Shown in pieces: positions 63,853 to 64,000 of a stretch of DNA of 64,000 nt. Each line of letters starts with the position of its first letter. The first letter of the stretch is position 1. Position numbers and translations under genes: made by a program. A model generated the notes under the pieces. It worked only from the letters and a program-made list of their open reading frames with translations. It was not told the DNA's origin and did not search any database. The DNA is from Limnothrix sp. CACIAM 69d. GTDB taxonomy: Bacteria > Cyanobacteriota > Cyanobacteriia > CACIAM-69d. The DNA lies in contig MKGP02000020.1 of NCBI GenBank assembly GCA_001913845.2, positions 1 to 64,000 of the forward strand. The letters run 5' to 3'.

Positions 63853-64000
63853 GACAAGGGGCTTGAGCATCTTGCCCCCCATGATCTCGTCACGAAGGAA
63901 TCAAGGTTTCAGGCAATTTGACGGCAGACCCTAGGGCATGTCGTCGTTTAGCCCGAAACCCTAGATCTGCCGTTGGCGGCTCGTGGGGGACAAGGGGCTT
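63853..64000. repeat. Dispersed GACAAGGGGCTT repeat copies at the window end
   Basis: GACAAGGGGCTTGAGCATCTTG at 63853-63874 is identical to 13902-13923. A further GACAAGGGGCTT at 63989-64000 runs off the window. The intervening 110 bases contain ACCCTAGGG and CCCTAGATC words that recall the GATCCTAGGG units at 13853. This is a repeat-rich spacer downstream of the superoxide dismutase gene. Confidence 0.7.

Overview
This is a cyanobacterial chromosome segment. The octamer GCGATCGC (HIP1) and its core CGATCG recur at high density across most of the window. Several genes belong to families typical of cyanobacteria: an LdpA-type circadian Fe-S protein, a PucC/BCH-type pigment-protein facilitator, a SigC-like group 2 sigma factor, a Ycf45-like R3H ATPase and a DUF3352 protein. 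By eye the background is moderately GC-rich. No rRNA, tRNA, CRISPR array, prophage or intact insertion sequence is visible. I do not assign a genus.

Layout. 1-21.7 kb is core genome: panB; a seven-PAS/GAF histidine kinase diverging from sppA; a DUF3352 protein; the sigma factor; the PucC-like transporter; a small conserved protein; a DUF815 AAA ATPase next to a creatininase-family hydrolase; an RTX-repeat protein; a phosphohexomutase; and an rdgB-type pyrophosphatase. 22.4-31.2 kb is a plus-strand accessory set: a fused epimerase-aminotransferase, a CDP-paratose-epimerase-like protein, a DUF1349 protein, an EamA transporter, a methyltransferase, a Nudix-like protein and a SLATT-like membrane protein flanked by two 175-bp MITE-like repeats. 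31.5-34.6 kb returns to housekeeping genes (mazG, gshB).

34.7-59.4 kb is a large minus-strand glycan-assembly locus. Its upstream part (about 46.2-59.6 kb) is AT-rich and nearly free of HIP1, so it was probably acquired. It holds a TPR-GT61 transferase; a nucleotide-sugar cassette (N-acyltransferase, Gfo/Idh oxidoreductase, DegT aminotransferase, second acyltransferase, epimerase, second aminotransferase); a double methyltransferase; and a three-module glycosyltransferase. Its downstream part (34.7-46.2 kb) is HIP1-rich: a GT4 enzyme, a CmcI-like methyltransferase, a second TPR-GT61 enzyme and a 1,894-residue protein with four GT2-like modules and a GT41 (SPINDLY/O-GlcNAc-transferase-like) module. 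The cassette plausibly makes an amino sugar that the transferases polymerise, attach and methylate, as a surface polysaccharide or protein-linked glycan.

The most unusual observation is a helical module of about 130 residues that I find in five copies: three in tandem at the C terminus of the GT4 enzyme, one at the C terminus of the CmcI-like methyltransferase, and one next to the GT41 module of the giant protein. Three unrelated catalytic folds in neighbouring genes carry the same accessory module, which suggests a shared docking or substrate-recognition role.

59.7-64 kb is core again: ldpA, an R3H/AAA ATPase and a Tat-exported Mn/Fe superoxide dismutase, ending in dispersed palindromic repeats that run off the window.
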